64,000 nt of DNA from Bdellovibrionales bacterium RIFOXYD12_FULL_39_22 (GTDB taxonomy: Bacteria; Bdellovibrionota; Bacteriovoracia; Bacteriovoracales; Bacteriovoracaceae): NCBI GenBank assembly GCA_001770205.1, contig MEQL01000012.1, positions 82,897 through 146,896 on the forward strand. Reading direction: 5' to 3'. Every line of letters begins with the position of its first letter. Position 1 is the stretch's first letter. Both the position numbers and the translations under genes were made by a program. Shown piece after piece: positions 62,696 through 64,000 of the stretch. Under the pieces are notes generated by a model. The model searched no databases. It saw nothing but the letters and a program-made list of their open reading frames with translations, and was not told the DNA's origin.

Positions 62696-63738
62696 GTAGA
62701 ACCTAATGTAAATTTGAAATGTTCTGATTTTCCGAAATCACTATCACTCTTATTACTAAAAACTCGTCCTGATCGTTGCAGGCCGTTGCCCAAAAGCCCC
62801 GAAAAGAAAATTCCAAATCGCTCTCCGAAATTGATTGGGCATAAAAGACCTACCTCTACCCCTAATCGTTGATATGCTATTCCTGTTAATGTTGCAAGTT
62901 TATCTCCAAACGCCGCCCGTTTACTCTCATCAACCAATGCTCCAGATCCTTCCAAAGCAAAATAAGCGAAATCAAGATTTGCCAAAGCATGAACTCCAAA
63001 ATTAAATCCGCTAGAAATTTCTGTTTTAGGAAGACTTTCCTCGATAGCAAGATCTGTGGCCAAGCTTGTGCCGGTCGACGTGATATCAATCAAAGGAAAA
63101 TCTATTCCCAAGGAAGCTCCCCAGTTTATAGATTTCATATCCGCGCGTTTGACAATCAACTCATCTCTAATAGTTGTTTCTTCGGTAGTATTATCATTGG
63201 AATTTTGATCCGTTGATGCTAATCCCGAATCGATAGATATCCCACCGGATAACGCATTCAGATCCGTATAGTACCCATTAGTTTTTTGATAAAATATTCT
63301 GATTGCCCAATACCCAAAGCTATACCCAAATACAAAATCATCAAATTTTGACTTGCCATATTTCCGTGCACGATCTGAATCTTTGGTAAACATATCACTC
63401 TTCCATGAAACAGAAAAATCGAGCACCGATAAATTAATTCCAAAAACCGTAGTAGCACTTGGTGAATATTCAATACGCTTATCAATTGCTTCTATATCGC
63501 TGCGTCCTTCGCCAACCGAGAATAAAATTCCGCTAGACGGAATCTCTATAAAAGTACCAACTTTAATAGCATATTTAGATAATGAGGTAGTTGTTGTTAC
63601 TTGGTCAGTTGTCGGATCTGGTATTGAAGATGCCCCATCTTTCGCTGGTAGAACAACTTGCGAAATAGACTCCACCGCATTTGCCTTTAGCGTTATTAAT
63701 ATAATAAATGATCCAATAAGCGGCAGTATCTTTGACAT
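62692..63738 (-). CDS. exported beta-barrel-like protein
   Basis: A 348-residue protein with a signal peptide (KILPLIGSFIILITLKANA), a Ser/Thr-rich stretch and then alternating strands (FDDFVFGYSFGYWAIRIFY, NFGVHALANLDFAYFALEG, GVEVGLLCPINFGERFGIFF), as expected for an outer-membrane barrel. The final residues are HFKFTLGST rather than Phe. Only two GGCC tetranucleotides occur in 1047 bases, far fewer than in most genes of the window, so it may be a more recent arrival. Function unknown. Confidence 0.65.
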   Translation of the reverse strand: MSKILPLIGSFIILITLKANAVESISQVVLPAKDGASSIPDPTTDQVTTTTSLSKYAIKVGTFIEIPSSGILFSVGEGRSDIEAIDKRIEYSPSATTVFGINLSVLDFSVSWKSDMFTKDSDRARKYGKSKFDDFVFGYSFGYWAIRIFYQKTNGYYTDLNALSGGISIDSGLASTDQNSNDNTTEETTIRDELIVKRADMKSINWGASLGIDFPLIDITSTGTSLATDLAIEESLPKTEISSGFNFGVHALANLDFAYFALEGSGALVDESKRAAFGDKLATLTGIAYQRLGVEVGLLCPINFGERFGIFFSGLLGNGLQRSGRVFSNKSDSDFGKSEHFKFTLGST

Positions 63739-64000
63739 CCATATTCTCCATTTTTTAAATTATATTTTATTTTTATGAAGAATAGAAGAAACAGAGGCCA
63801 TTATCAAGTTTTTTGCTCAACATGCTCGAATATAGGTGATCGGTATTTTCATGTTGCGTATAGGTTATGAGTTGGTCTGAGGAACAAAGCTGTTAAGGGG
63901 ACATTTTGAGTGCGGCAATCAAGATACCGACATACCTTTTCTCAGGATATTATTATTTTTGCATACAAATAACTTTCACTAACTATGTAAGAACTTGCTT

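Overview
The window comes from a moderately AT-rich Gram-negative bacterium. The gene content suggests a Bdellovibrio-like or related deltaproteobacterial-grade lineage: a complete proton-pumping NADH dehydrogenase, outer-membrane barrels, many exported lipoproteins and metalloproteases, two DUF4360-type secreted proteins, and a regulator resembling the TIGR02147/DUF4423 group. That placement is an inference; no rRNA or other marker gene is present. I saw no tRNA, rRNA, CRISPR array, insertion sequence or prophage.

Layout. 1-3.75 kb (+): end of a TPR protein, a NIF3-family protein, a MORN-repeat/barrel protein and a second barrel protein. 3.75-17.5 kb (-): a 13-gene nuo operon in the order A-B-CD-E-F-G-H-I-J-K-L-M-N, with a readable promoter before nuoA. 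17.6-20 kb (-): metG and a YqeY-type gene. 20.2-23.7 kb: accessory membrane and lipoprotein genes. 23.8-31.6 kb (-): a chemosensory operon cheA-cheR-cheD/B-cheW followed by a radical SAM gene and a two-helix membrane protein; no CheY or standard receptor is present. 31.7-36.2 kb (-): a secreted barrel-like protein, a large lipoprotein metalloprotease and a DUF486 protein. 36.4-42.7 kb (-): an acyltransferase/ACP/acyl-activating fusion, a ClpB-like ATPase and an amidohydrolase. 42.9-47.8 kb (+): a large secreted zincin and a B12-type radical SAM enzyme, which overlaps tail to tail with a PLP lyase (47.7-48.9 kb, -). 49.0-55.3 kb (+): a seven-gene type II fatty-acid/polyketide-like operon. 55.3-58.4 kb: a regulator with a coupled small secreted protein, and two DUF4360 paralogues. 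58.5-61 kb (+): an enoyl-CoA hydratase and an MsbA-like ABC exporter. 61.3-63.7 kb: a lipoprotein and an outer-membrane protein facing each other.

The most original content is: (1) the 49-55 kb operon, which pairs an intact ketosynthase with a ketosynthase homologue lacking the catalytic residues, as in KS/chain-length-factor systems, together with its own dehydratase, reductase, ACP, hexapeptide protein and enoyl-reductase-like protein; (2) the chemosensory operon with a CheD-CheB fusion whose CheD part lacks the catalytic His; (3) a strong excess of the tetranucleotide GGCC across most genes, absent from a few islands that may be newer arrivals; (4) two genes whose best start codons appear to be AUA and AUU.
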